From the NCBI GenBank assembly GCA_934292725.1, contig CAKQXY010000008.1, positions 32,519 through 96,518 of the forward strand: DNA of 64,000 bases. Direction: 5' to 3'. The stretch is from an uncultured Lachnospiraceae bacterium. GTDB taxonomy: Bacteria; Bacillota; Clostridia; Lachnospirales; Lachnospiraceae. Positions 45,263 through 54,055 of this stretch are shown piece after piece. Below the pieces are notes generated by a model. The model made no database searches, was not told where the DNA came from, and worked only from the letters and a program-made list of their open reading frames with translations. Position numbers and translations under genes: made by a program. How positions within the stretch are numbered: position 1 is the stretch's first letter; each line of letters opens with the position of its first letter.

Positions 45263-45724
45263 ATGAATTTAATGACATTATTAAAACCAAAGGGAGAGAT
45301 TGAGTATCTTCACAAGGAGGATACGCTGCGTCAGGGACTTGAGCGTATGAGAATATATGGCTACACTGCGCTGCCGGTTATCGATGAGGATGGCTGTTAT
45401 GCCGGATCGGTAAACGAGGGCGATTTTTTATGGTATATGTTAACATATCACAAATGTGACATGCAAGAGCTGGAGAGCTTTCAAATCAAAGAGATTATCC
45501 GTAAGGACTGGATGCCGCCAGTATATGTGTATGCGACAATCGATGAGATGATTGAGCGTGCATCCAATCAAAATTATGTACCGGTTGTAGATGATCGCAA
45601 TGTCTTCATTGGCATCATTACAAGACGTGATATTATCAATGCATTTCGTCGTCAGCAGGATCAGCAGGCAGATCAAAATGAGGGAATAAAGATACAAACA
45701 GAAAGGATAATGCATGTGGTATGA
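45263..45724 (+). CDS. Tandem CBS-domain protein (CbpB/YkuL-like)
   Basis: A 153-residue protein consisting almost only of two CBS domains: residues about 15-70 (TLRQGLERMRIYGYTALPVIDEDGCYAGSVNEGDFL) and 85-140 (MIERASNQNYVPVVDDRNVFIGIITRRDIINAFR). Stand-alone CBS pairs bind adenine nucleotides or c-di-AMP; relatives of this size bind c-di-AMP in Firmicutes. Its stop overlaps the start of the asparaginase gene (ATGA), so the two are translationally coupled. A GAGGA site precedes the ATG. Confidence 0.88.
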   Translation: MNLMTLLKPKGEIEYLHKEDTLRQGLERMRIYGYTALPVIDEDGCYAGSVNEGDFLWYMLTYHKCDMQELESFQIKEIIRKDWMPPVYVYATIDEMIERASNQNYVPVVDDRNVFIGIITRRDIINAFRRQQDQQADQNEGIKIQTERIMHVV

Positions 45725-46725
45725 GAAAGATATTACTTATTGGAACGGGCGGAACAATCGCCTGCGGACACAGTGAGGACGGATTAAAGCCGCTTCTTAC
45801 GCCAGAGCAGCTTCTGTCGTATGTGCAGGATTCAAAGGAATTTTGTGAAACGGACACTATTCAGCTGATGAATCTTGACAGTACGAATATTGAACCGAAG
45901 CATTGGCTTTCGATGGCAGCCTGCATTGAAGCACATTATGATGAGTATGATGGTTTTGTCATTTGTCATGGAACAGACACGATGGCATTTACGGCGGCAG
46001 CACTTTCTTATCTGATTCAGCATTCACCAAAGCCGATTGTTATTACAGGAGCACAGCATCCAATAGACTTAGAGGATACTGATGCGAGAGTAAATCTTAT
46101 GGATAGTCTCAGGTTTGCATCAAGCGAAAAGGCACATGATGTATGTGTTGTATTTGATGGAAAAATTATTGCCGGAACACGCGCAAAGAAGGAACACAGC
46201 AAGAGCTATAATGCATTTGCGAGCGTCAATTATCCGTATCTTGGCATGATTAGTGACGGACGTGTTCTTTTGTATTTTGAAGAGCCAAAAGAGATGGGAC
46301 CTGTACAGTTTTATCATGATATGACTGCATCAGTAGGATTAGTTAAGCTGGTGCCGTCTATGCCTGCTGATATTCTTGACTATGTGGCAGGGCGATGTGA
46401 TGCAGTAATCATCGAGGCATTTGGTGTCGGTGGTCTTCCTGTTTACGAGAAAGGAAGCTTTTTCGATGTGGTACATAAGTGGACACATGAGGGAAAGGTG
46501 TTTGTCATGGCTACACAGGTTGCCAGAGAAGGCAGCAATCTTGCTGTATATGAGGTTGGAAAGAAGGTAAAGGAAGAGGCAGGTGTCATGGAGGCATATG
46601 ATATGACGCTAGAAGCCGTTCTGACAAAGCTTATGTGGATTTTGCCGCAGACAAAGGATGCCAGACAGGTGAAGAGACTGCTTGGACAATGCATTAACAG
46701 AGATATTCTTTGGACACGCAAATAA
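45721..46725 (+). CDS. L-asparaginase, type I-like
   Basis: A 334-residue cytoplasmic asparaginase turning asparagine into aspartate and ammonia. The first catalytic Thr lies in LLIGTGGTIACGHSEDGLKP near residue 12 and the second in ICHGTDTMAFTAAALSYLI near 85; VITGAQHP follows. No signal peptide, so the cytoplasmic type. Coupling to a nucleotide-sensing CBS protein is a notable gene arrangement, though no physical link is known from this sequence. Confidence 0.93.
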   Translation: MRKILLIGTGGTIACGHSEDGLKPLLTPEQLLSYVQDSKEFCETDTIQLMNLDSTNIEPKHWLSMAACIEAHYDEYDGFVICHGTDTMAFTAAALSYLIQHSPKPIVITGAQHPIDLEDTDARVNLMDSLRFASSEKAHDVCVVFDGKIIAGTRAKKEHSKSYNAFASVNYPYLGMISDGRVLLYFEEPKEMGPVQFYHDMTASVGLVKLVPSMPADILDYVAGRCDAVIIEAFGVGGLPVYEKGSFFDVVHKWTHEGKVFVMATQVAREGSNLAVYEVGKKVKEEAGVMEAYDMTLEAVLTKLMWILPQTKDARQVKRLLGQCINRDILWTRK

Positions 46726-46743
46726 AAAATGATCTGGCATGAT

Positions 46744-46807
46744 ATTACCTGATGTTTCATAGGATAGCATAGGCGGTCCGGGAGACAGCCGGAAAGGCGT
46801 AGGTAAT
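46744..46807 (+). ncRNA. Structured leader of the CotS-like gene
   Basis: ATTACCT (46744-46750) pairs perfectly with AGGTAAT (46801-46807), closing a loop that contains CCGG/CCGG (46778-46792) and other G/C-rich pairs. The second arm includes the AGGT ribosome site 4 bases before the ATG, so folding would limit translation. I recognise no known riboswitch class. Confidence 0.4.
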
Positions 46808-46810
46808 TCT

Positions 46811-47872
46811 ATGAATGATTGGGGAATGTCGGTACTTAGTCAGTATCCTGTGACAGTTCGCACAACGCGAAAGGTACGGGGCGCACTTTTATGTGATACA
46901 AAAGAAGGACTGTATCTGCTTTCAGAATACCGTGGAAAACAAGCGCGGTTAGAGGCAGAGGCGGCCCTTCTTTTATATCTGGCGGAGAATGGAATGGTGC
47001 ATACAGACCAGATCATAAAAAATGAGAAGGAAGAGCTGCTCTCTAAAAATGAAGAAGGCACAGGTTATGTGTTAAAGATGTGGTATCCTTGGCCGGAGTG
47101 CAGTGTAAGCAGTATTGGTGATCTCGGACAGGCTGTGAACAGTCTTGCGCGGCTGCATGTTTCTATGAGACGCATGCCAAAGCACCTGCTTATAAAACAG
47201 GAAAAAGTGCAGTCAGAAGAAAGCAAACAGGATATGACAGAAGGCAATGCTGTCACAAATACACATAAAGAAAGGCAGAGTTTGGCCAGCCAATACGAAA
47301 AGCACAATCGTGAGCTTCGCCGTGTGCGCGCATATCTGCATCGTAAAAAGAAAAAATCAGTGCTTGAGCAGTTCATTCAAAAAAGCCTTGATGAAATGTA
47401 TAATCAGGCAGACATTGCAGTGCGTGCAATGATGGACGGCGGACTTTATGAGGTGGAGGAGCAGGCGAAAAAAGAAGGCCATCTGATCCACGGCGCGTAT
47501 CATCAGCACAATGTACTGATTGGCCAGGGGCAGACGGCAGCAGTAAATTTTGAACAGTTTCGTGTGGGCTGTCAGGTTTGTGATCTGTATCAGTTTCTTA
47601 GAAAAATCATGGAAAAGCATAACTGGAATCAGGAGCTTGGAATGAGACTGATTCGCGAATACAACAGAGTTCAAAACATGTCACAAAAAGAAATAAGCCT
47701 TTTAGGATTTATGATTGCATACCCGGAAAAATATTGGAAACAGGTAAACTTCTATTTTAACAACAGCAAATCGTGGATTTCTGAGAAGAATATCGAGAAA
47801 ATAAAAAAGGCAGTGGAACAAAATAGTGTACGCACTGCCTTTGCTGATTGTCTGCTGCAGAAGCAGCTGTAG
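46811..47872 (+). CDS. CotS-like spore-coat kinase-fold protein
   Basis: A 353-residue protein resembling the CotS/YutH spore-coat family with an aminoglycoside-phosphotransferase fold (TRKVRGALLCDTKEGLYLLSEYRG, ALLLYLAENGM). In the position of the kinase catalytic loop HGDYxxxN it reads HGAYHQHNVL, so the catalytic Asp is Ala, and the later metal-binding Asp is replaced (VNFEQF). It is therefore probably a structural pseudokinase. A charged insert (residues 130-160) is not usual. It ends in a hairpin overlapping its own coding end and is convergent with the LTA-synthase-like gene. Confidence 0.75.
   Translation: MNDWGMSVLSQYPVTVRTTRKVRGALLCDTKEGLYLLSEYRGKQARLEAEAALLLYLAENGMVHTDQIIKNEKEELLSKNEEGTGYVLKMWYPWPECSVSSIGDLGQAVNSLARLHVSMRRMPKHLLIKQEKVQSEESKQDMTEGNAVTNTHKERQSLASQYEKHNRELRRVRAYLHRKKKKSVLEQFIQKSLDEMYNQADIAVRAMMDGGLYEVEEQAKKEGHLIHGAYHQHNVLIGQGQTAAVNFEQFRVGCQVCDLYQFLRKIMEKHNWNQELGMRLIREYNRVQNMSQKEISLLGFMIAYPEKYWKQVNFYFNNSKSWISEKNIEKIKKAVEQNSVRTAFADCLLQKQL
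47806..47842. terminator. Terminator-like hairpin inside the 3' end of the CotS-like gene
   Basis: A perfect 10-bp stem AAAGGCAGTG/CACTGCCTTT with a 17-base loop is flanked by A-rich and T-rich sequence. It overlaps the last coding codons and could stop transcription coming from either convergent gene. Confidence 0.5.
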
Positions 47873-47879
47873 TCGTTAA

Positions 47880-49862
47880 TTACTGGTCAAACATGCGGTA
47901 ATACTGAAGAATCTCATAATTATCGAGCCATGTTTTTTCTTCGTCAGTGGCTTCCTTTAAATAGTGACATGTACCGTCGGTATCTACATAGCCAACTGCA
48001 TTGACGACAGGAAGCACTTCTGACATCTGTGAGAGGAAGCTTTGATATTTTGTAAGACCAAGACCGGCAACCTTGGCAACTTTTGTAGAAAGATAATTAG
48101 CACTAAGTGCAAGATTACTTTCTTCCTCGATATCATAATTTGCCCAGATAAAGAAAGGAACCTGCTGACGCTTTTGCTGTTCTTCGAGCGTCTGATTATT
48201 GATATCAAGGCCATTCTCTTCGTAGATTGGTTCGACAACATAATCGTTTGGCTGATGATCACCGAAGAAGACAACAATTGTTTTCTTATCAGAAGCAGAA
48301 AGCTCAGTAAGCAGATATTTAACTGCGTCATCAGTGTATTTCATCAGGGAAAGATAGTTGTTTAAATACTTGGTGCTCTTTGTATTTTTAAACTTAGCCT
48401 CAATAGACGGAGTGAAGTTATCATACGGCGTGCCATAACTGCTGTGATTTTGCATTGTTACATTAAAGATAAAGGCAGGATCGGTGCTTTGATTTAAGAC
48501 ATCAAGAACTTCTTCAAAGTCGGCCTGATCGCTGACATATTTTCGAAGCTGTTCGCCGTGATGATAATTTTTCAAGGAAAGAAACTGTCCAAATCCCATC
48601 TTTTCATAAACAGAGCTTCGATTCCAGCCAGAGGCATTGTACGGATGCATAGCAGTTGTGCTGTAGCCTAATTCCTTCATATGTGAAACAATTGACAGAG
48701 CATACTTATTTAAATACTGCTGATAAGGAATGCTTCCGCTTGGAAGAAATGCCATCGAATCTCCTGTCAGATATTCAAACTCTGAGTTTGCCGTGTTGCC
48801 GCCAAGAACAGATACATAAAGATGACCGCTTATAGTGTTTGGGGCGCCGTCAAGCAGGCTTCGAATATATGGCATAAAGTCTTCATTGCATGAAAAATCG
48901 CCAAGTACAGTAGGATCAGAGAAGCATTCATCCATAATGACAATGATGTTTGGAAGCTCATCGGCAGTCGAAGAAGTTTCAGTCTGCTCATCAAGAAGTG
49001 ATTTTGCATATTCTTTGCTGTAGCCGCTAGGCTCATCAATTCTAAGATAGCGGCTGTCCATTAAAAAGGCAACGAAAAAGCCATTTGTCTTAAACATATA
49101 TTTTGGAGTAAACAGCGTATTGTCAAGGCTTGTATAATCTGCAATGTCAGGCTGATATAAAAAGTGGATATAGCACGCAGACGGAATGATTAAAACGCAG
49201 CAAAGTGCCAGACGAATCAGTCCGCGAATTGTCTTTTTAGCGCTTATGGCCGGGAAATGAAGATTACATTTTCCGGCAAGTATTATACATCCTAAAAAGC
49301 CAGCTGTAAGCTGAGCAACAAGATATGTTATGCTGAATGTATAATTGTTTGCAACAGTGGCCGCAGTTCCAACTGAGAGAATATCCCATGGCAGAATCGG
49401 TGAGGAGCGAAACAAAATTACAAAATAGTTTGCCAGACCGACAATCATGGTAAAGATAAGCAGAATGTCAAGTGAGATTTTTGTTGATCCGCTTACGAAG
49501 AAGAAAAACAAAAAGAACAAATAGTAAAAGACAAGGTTTAATAAAACAGCGTCAATCTCCATCGTTTCCCAGACAACATGTGTCATCGACTCCAGTAAAA
49601 AGAATGCGGCTGTCGGAAGAATAATAGTGATGACAGCCTTTGCAATTGGATGCAGAGAAAATGGAAGCACATAGACTGCCATAGAGACAACGGCAATGGC
49701 AATCAGAATTAACAGATTAGGCATGGAGAAACCGTTAAAAAAGCATGCCATTCCAATGCATATGGCAAAAAGTGCCAGAAAAACAAAAAAGCCTGCTTTC
49801 TGTCGGAGCGACCAGTCAGACAAGCTTCGTTTATCGTTGGAAGAATGAAAAAAAGTCTTCAT
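47880..49862 (-). CDS. LTA-synthase-family membrane sulfatase
   Basis: A 660-residue protein with five or more N-terminal membrane helices (about residues 30-220) and a C-terminal extracellular sulfatase-fold domain. Metal and catalytic features of the LtaS family are seen: NIIVIMDECFSD, the Thr-containing GGNTANSEFEYLTGDS, NVTMQNHSSY and VVFFGDHQPNDY. It probably transfers phosphoglycerol from phosphatidylglycerol to an envelope polymer. GAAAGGTG precedes the ATG at 49862; an in-frame GTG at 49874 would overlap it. A minus-strand promoter is placed at 49887-49916. Confidence 0.9.
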   Translation of the reverse strand: MKTFFHSSNDKRSLSDWSLRQKAGFFVFLALFAICIGMACFFNGFSMPNLLILIAIAVVSMAVYVLPFSLHPIAKAVITIILPTAAFFLLESMTHVVWETMEIDAVLLNLVFYYLFFLFFFFVSGSTKISLDILLIFTMIVGLANYFVILFRSSPILPWDILSVGTAATVANNYTFSITYLVAQLTAGFLGCIILAGKCNLHFPAISAKKTIRGLIRLALCCVLIIPSACYIHFLYQPDIADYTSLDNTLFTPKYMFKTNGFFVAFLMDSRYLRIDEPSGYSKEYAKSLLDEQTETSSTADELPNIIVIMDECFSDPTVLGDFSCNEDFMPYIRSLLDGAPNTISGHLYVSVLGGNTANSEFEYLTGDSMAFLPSGSIPYQQYLNKYALSIVSHMKELGYSTTAMHPYNASGWNRSSVYEKMGFGQFLSLKNYHHGEQLRKYVSDQADFEEVLDVLNQSTDPAFIFNVTMQNHSSYGTPYDNFTPSIEAKFKNTKSTKYLNNYLSLMKYTDDAVKYLLTELSASDKKTIVVFFGDHQPNDYVVEPIYEENGLDINNQTLEEQQKRQQVPFFIWANYDIEEESNLALSANYLSTKVAKVAGLGLTKYQSFLSQMSEVLPVVNAVGYVDTDGTCHYLKEATDEEKTWLDNYEILQYYRMFDQ

Positions 49863-49886
49863 AATACATGTCACCTTTCTTTAAAT

Positions 49887-49916
49887 ATTATATTTCGCTT
49901 CGTTAGTATATCACAA
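49887..49916 (-). promoter_or_regulatory. Possible promoter of the LTA-synthase-like gene
   Basis: On the minus strand TTGTGA (49916-49911) and TATAAT (49892-49887) with an 18-base spacer, 25 bases before the start codon. Confidence 0.45.
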
Positions 49917-50050
49917 GATTTAAGTAAAGAATAGGAGTATTTTGTGAAAAACTTTTGAAAAAAGATTCCATTTTTTTGTTTTATCTAGTATACTTAGGAT
50001 AAAAGAAAGCAGTGTCCTTTAAAGAAGTGACACGGAAAGGCATGGTTTTT

Positions 50051-51769
50051 ATGGATTATCAGGCATTGTACGATGAGTGGCTGACAAGCCCGTGTTTTGA
50101 CGAGGCGACAAAGGCTGAGTTAAGAGGAATTTCAGAGGAGGAGAAAAAGGATCGTTTCTATACGGAGCTGGAGTTTGGTACAGCTGGTCTTCGCGGCGTG
50201 ATCGGAGCTGGATTAAACCGCATGAATATTTATACAGTCCGTAAGGCAACACAGGGACTTGCTAATTATATTATTAAGGCAGGAGAGCAGAAGAAGGGTG
50301 TTGCAATCGCATACGATTCCCGCCGTATGTCTCCAGAATTTGCCAAGGAAGCAGCACTTTGCCTGGCTGCAAATGGCATTAAGGCATATCTGTTTGAATC
50401 TCTTCGCCCGACACCAGAGCTTTCATTTGCTGTAAGAAAGCTTGGATGTATCGCAGGAATCAACATTACCGCATCTCACAATCCGCCGGAATATAATGGA
50501 TATAAGGTATATTGGGAGGACGGCGCACAGATCACACCGCCGCATGACAAGGGCATCATGGCAGAGGTAAAGGCAATCACAGATTTCTCCACCTTAAAGA
50601 CGATGCAGGAAGATAATGCACGCGTGGCAAATCTGTTTGAGATTATCGGTGGTGCAATTGATGACGCATATATTGCAGAGTTAAAGAAACAAGTAAAGAA
50701 TCAGGATGCTATTGATGAAATGCAGGATCAGCTGACAATCGTTTATACACCTCTTCACGGAACAGGAAATGTACCGGCAAGACGTGTATTAAAGGAGCTT
50801 GGCTTTACTCATGTTTATGTAGTTCCAGAGCAGGAGCTTCCAGATGGAGAGTTCCCGACTGTAAGCTATCCAAATCCAGAGGCAGCAGAAGCATTTGAAC
50901 TGGCACTTGCACTGGCAAAGGAGAAAAATGCAGATCTAGTTCTGGCAACAGACCCAGATGCAGACCGTCTTGGCGTATATGTAAAGGATGCAAAGACTGG
51001 CGAGTATCATTCTCTGACAGGAAATATGTCTGGATGTTTGCTTGCTGAGTATACAATCAGCCAGATCAAGGAAAAGAAAGGACTGCCAGAGGATGGAGCT
51101 CTTATTAAGACAATCGTTACAACAAATCTTGCAGATGCAATCGCAAAGTCTTATGGAATCCGCCTGATCGAGTGTCTGACTGGATTTAAGTATATCGGAC
51201 AGCAGATCCTTGGATTTGAGCAGAGCGGCAAGGGAACTTATCTGTTTGGATTTGAGGAGAGCTATGGCTGTCTTATTGGAACACATGCAAGAGATAAGGA
51301 TGCAATTGTTGCGACTATGGCACTGTGCGAGGCTGCTGCTTATTATAAGAAGCAGGGAAAGACACTGTGGGATCAGATGCTTGCAATTTATGACAAGTAT
51401 GGCTATTATAAGGACAGTGTAAAGTCTGTTACCATGAAGGGTATTGAGGGTCTGGCAAAGATCGCTCAGACGATGGAAAACTTACGTGCAAATGCACCAG
51501 AGAATATCGGACCGTATAAGGTACTGCAGGCAAGAGATTACAAGTTAGATACCTGCAAAAACATGGAGACAGGCGTGGTAACACCAACTGGACTGCCGCA
51601 GTCAAATGTACTGTATTATGATCTTGAGGACGGCGCATGGCTGTGTGTAAGACCATCAGGAACTGAGCCGAAGATTAAGCTGTATTACGGTGTAAAGGGA
51701 AGCAGCATGGAAGATGCTGAAAATAGAAGCGCCGAGCTTGGAAAATATGCAGAAGCACTTTTAGGATGA
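50051..51769 (+). CDS. Phosphoglucomutase/phosphomannomutase, alpha-D-phosphohexomutase family
   Basis: A 572-residue enzyme interconverting hexose 1- and 6-phosphates, feeding UDP-glucose and cell-wall sugars. Phosphoserine loop GINITASHNPPEYNGYKVYW near residue 145, magnesium loop LATDPDADRLG near 300, sugar loop FGFEESYGCL, and phosphate-binding VRPSGTEPKIKLYY near the C-terminus, so all four active-site parts are intact. The ATG at 50051 is chosen because GGAAAGG lies 10 bases upstream; the in-frame GTG at 50012 lacks a site. Length fits the PGM2-like subgroup. Confidence 0.95.
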   Translation: MDYQALYDEWLTSPCFDEATKAELRGISEEEKKDRFYTELEFGTAGLRGVIGAGLNRMNIYTVRKATQGLANYIIKAGEQKKGVAIAYDSRRMSPEFAKEAALCLAANGIKAYLFESLRPTPELSFAVRKLGCIAGINITASHNPPEYNGYKVYWEDGAQITPPHDKGIMAEVKAITDFSTLKTMQEDNARVANLFEIIGGAIDDAYIAELKKQVKNQDAIDEMQDQLTIVYTPLHGTGNVPARRVLKELGFTHVYVVPEQELPDGEFPTVSYPNPEAAEAFELALALAKEKNADLVLATDPDADRLGVYVKDAKTGEYHSLTGNMSGCLLAEYTISQIKEKKGLPEDGALIKTIVTTNLADAIAKSYGIRLIECLTGFKYIGQQILGFEQSGKGTYLFGFEESYGCLIGTHARDKDAIVATMALCEAAAYYKKQGKTLWDQMLAIYDKYGYYKDSVKSVTMKGIEGLAKIAQTMENLRANAPENIGPYKVLQARDYKLDTCKNMETGVVTPTGLPQSNVLYYDLEDGAWLCVRPSGTEPKIKLYYGVKGSSMEDAENRSAELGKYAEALLG

Positions 51770-51790
51770 TATGATATCAGGGTCAAAAGC

Positions 51791-51983
51791 TCCAAAAGCC
51801 GTTCGTGCTTGCACGATTAGGTTTTTGAGCTTGGGACCCGCAAAAACATGAGGATGCAGCGATTTTCAAAGAAAATCAGCGAATCCGAATGTTTTTTAGA
51901 ATTGCGAAAGTTGCATAGCAACGGAGCAATTCGTGGATATCAGTTGGGGGCAAAATACCTTTTGCCCCAACATCATAATATAG
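51791..51983 (+). repeat. Hairpin-rich intergenic element
   Basis: Several inverted repeats occur in the gap after phosphoglucomutase: GGGTC with AGCTC pairing to GAGCT with GACCC-type arms (about 51791-51830), CGTGC/GCACG, GATTTTC/GAAAATC, GAATTGC/GCAATTC enclosing GTTGC/GCAAC, and TTGGGGGCAAAA/TTTTGCCCCAA with one bulge (51949-51970). No coding frame is supported. The organisation resembles the array at 12404-12547. Confidence 0.65.
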
Positions 51984-51996
51984 GATAATAAAAGTT

Positions 51997-52035
51997 TAGC
52001 CGCTTGCTCATCATTTGATGGGTAAGCGGCTTTTT
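51997..52035. terminator. Bidirectional terminator between mutase and rpiB
   Basis: A 16-bp stem AGCCGCTTGCTCATCA/TGATGGGTAAGCGGCT with two mismatches and a 2-base loop is followed by TTTTTA on the plus strand and by A/T-rich sequence on the other. Confidence 0.85.
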
Positions 52036-52039
52036 ATGA

Positions 52040-52486
52040 TTAATTTTCAGATGGATCTCTGTTTTCAATCAGATTGATGCGTCTTATGTGGCGCTCATCG
52101 TTAGAAAATGGTGTATTTAAGAATGTGTCAGTAATCTTTACAGCAAGTCCAGGACCAACAACGCGTCCGCCCATGCAAAGGATATTGGCATCATTGTGAA
52201 GTCTTGTGGCTTCAGCGCAGAAGCAGTCAGTACACAGTGCAGCGCGGATGCCAGGAACCTTATTTGCTGTGATGGAAATACCGATACCTGTTCCGCAGAT
52301 TAAAATACCCTTGTCACATTCACCGCGTGTAATGGCATCTGTTACTTTGCGTGCATAAATCGGATAATCCACTGAGCTGTTGTCGTAGCAGCCAAAATCC
52401 TTAAATGGCAGATTATTTTCCTCCAGGTATTTGATAATCTCCTGCTTTAATTCGTAACCGCCGTGGTCGCATCCAAGTGCTATCAT
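52040..52486 (-). CDS. rpiB: Ribose-5-phosphate isomerase B
   Basis: A 148-residue isomerase interconverting ribose 5-phosphate and ribulose 5-phosphate. The start IALGCDHGGYELKQEI, the active-site Cys segment ILICGTGIGISITANKVPGIRAALC and HNDANILCMGGRVVG are the family pattern. AAAGGAGA precedes the ATG. A LacAB or allose-type isomerase is possible but the motif set fits RpiB. It follows the DUF402 gene on the minus strand by 55 bases, probably one operon, and shares a terminator with the convergent mutase. Confidence 0.95.
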   Translation of the reverse strand: MIALGCDHGGYELKQEIIKYLEENNLPFKDFGCYDNSSVDYPIYARKVTDAITRGECDKGILICGTGIGISITANKVPGIRAALCTDCFCAEATRLHNDANILCMGGRVVGPGLAVKITDTFLNTPFSNDERHIRRINLIENRDPSEN

Positions 52487-52541
52487 GATATGAATCTCCT
52501 TTGCTCTTTGTGTTAAATTTTACCCCGAAGGGCATGTTTTG

Positions 52542-53048
52542 TTACGCGTTTTGCTGCGATGATTCATACTCAGCAATCTGATTCATAAGTGGCTCTGTCA
52601 GTGATTCAAAACGGTCTCTGTAAATTGCCTGAAGCAGATCATCAAGCTGTCTGAGTGCGCAGCTCATGCGCTGTGAAGAGAGAAGTCCGCGCTCAAAGGC
52701 ATCTGCCAGCTCATCAAGATCAACTACGCGAGTGTTTCCGTCTGGCTTGACAATCACATCTGCCAATAGATCAGTAAAGACATAGGTGTCACTGTCTTTT
52801 TCGTAGTTTGTCTCAATGATGTCACAATACCAATACATAAAATCGCGGCTGTGCGAATAAAATCGGCTGATCTTAAAGCCACGGTCTAAAAAGTAACATG
52901 AATAGCCGTATGCAAGATCAGACTTTGGATGAAGTGTTTTCCAGAACGTAATGATTTTTTGATCATCGTGATATAGGATTTCATCATTAGTTAACAGTAT
53001 CGATTCAAGTGGTATCAGACGGTTTCGGTAGAGCGTTGGCTTAGACAT
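52542..53048 (-). CDS. DUF402 protein (nucleotide phosphatase-like)
   Basis: A 168-residue DUF402-family protein. The pattern SCYFLDRGFKISRFYSHSRDFMYWYCDIIETNYEKDSDTYVFTDLLADVIVKPDGNTRVVDLDELADAFERGLLS is typical, with the conserved acidic residues of the metal site (YCDIIE, VFTDLLADVIVKPDG, VVDLDE). Characterised relatives hydrolyse nucleoside phosphates or a cytidylyl compound. AGGAGGG precedes the ATG at 53048; the frame extends six codons further without support. It probably heads a two-gene operon with rpiB. Confidence 0.85.
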   Translation of the reverse strand: MSKPTLYRNRLIPLESILLTNDEILYHDDQKIITFWKTLHPKSDLAYGYSCYFLDRGFKISRFYSHSRDFMYWYCDIIETNYEKDSDTYVFTDLLADVIVKPDGNTRVVDLDELADAFERGLLSSQRMSCALRQLDDLLQAIYRDRFESLTEPLMNQIAEYESSQQNA

Positions 53049-53095
53049 AGAATCCCTCCTAATCAAAAAGTGGCTAAAATAGGCACTTTTTTCTT

Positions 53096-53124
53096 AGTAT
53101 AGCAAAGATGATATAGAATGGCAA
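53096..53124 (-). promoter_or_regulatory. Promoter of the DUF402-rpiB unit
   Basis: On the minus strand TTGCCA (53124-53119) and TATACT (53101-53096), spacer 17 bases. An AAAGTG/CACTTT hairpin lies in the leader at about 53066-53090. Confidence 0.65.
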
Positions 53125-53206
53125 CACGCAAATTTTACAAAAGATTAATGTGTATAAAGCTTTTCAAATAGGAAATACTTTCCAATAGGAGCAGAAAGGA
53201 GGCAAT

Positions 53207-53986
53207 ATGTACCGTATATTGACAGGGCTTTGCTGTGCAGTGTGGTGCGCAGTGATTGCGGTGGAAGCATTTGGGCTGAATAAAAGGCATGAAATGACGT
53301 TAGACAGCTTTGAAATGGCATCTTGTTTTAATGATGAATTTACAGATGATGTGACGGCACAGATTCGCCTTTATGGTACTGGTCCTGCATTGACGTCAGA
53401 AGAAGAGATTACAGAATACCTTGAGGGTGCGGCGGCCGTCTGCCAAATTTACAGTGGATATGGGATTATAAAGAAGAAGGAAACGTATGGATGTATATGG
53501 GAGCTTGAAGGTGCAAATGAAGATTTTTCCTGGAGCTTGCAATACTTAAGAAAAAATAATGAAGAAGATACAAATGAAAATCAGACGGCAATAAAAAATG
53601 ACAATATGTGCGAAGGGCTGATCAGCTGGCAGTTTGCAGGAGACTGGTCAGAAAAAATGCAAAGGATATATGAGAAAAAAGAACGACTGGAAAAATACAG
53701 CCAGAGCCAATCAAAACTATGTTTAGAGCTTATAGGAAGCTGGCCGCAGTTAATGACAAAAGAACAGATAGATGAATCTGCTAAAAAGATGATAAATAAA
53801 GCAGGCGCATCACTTGTAAGTGCCAAAGGACAGGATAATCTGCAGCTATACTATGGATATGGGGAAAAATTAGGAGAAGTGATACGTTTTCAAAACGAAA
53901 GATCAAATATCAACCTGCTGTACCGTGTAAATGGCGAGAAAACAATATGTATTCTCGGTTTTCCAACGGTACAGTGGGATGATTAG
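53207..53986 (+). CDS. YwmB-like secreted or membrane-bound protein
   Basis: A 259-residue protein with an N-terminal signal or membrane helix (ILTGLCCAVWCAVIAVEAFGL) and a two-part alpha/beta region. The order (AVCQIYSGYGIIKKKE..., CLELIGSWPQLMTKEQIDESAKKMINKAGASLV, LYYGYGEKLGEVI) fits the YwmB family of sporeformers, but my recognition is moderate. AAAGGAGG precedes the ATG. It is on the opposite strand from the DUF402 gene and has no clear partner downstream. Confidence 0.6.
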   Translation: MYRILTGLCCAVWCAVIAVEAFGLNKRHEMTLDSFEMASCFNDEFTDDVTAQIRLYGTGPALTSEEEITEYLEGAAAVCQIYSGYGIIKKKETYGCIWELEGANEDFSWSLQYLRKNNEEDTNENQTAIKNDNMCEGLISWQFAGDWSEKMQRIYEKKERLEKYSQSQSKLCLELIGSWPQLMTKEQIDESAKKMINKAGASLVSAKGQDNLQLYYGYGEKLGEVIRFQNERSNINLLYRVNGEKTICILGFPTVQWDD

Positions 53987-54055
53987 TTAAGGCATGGAAC
54001 ACTTGAATTTAATACAGCATAAAATAAAAGTAAATCCGCCTGAAAGGATTTTGCT

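Noticed and set aside
46744..46807. c-di-GMP riboswitch
   Set aside because: The leader pairs at its ends but lacks the conserved GEMM core, so no class is claimed.
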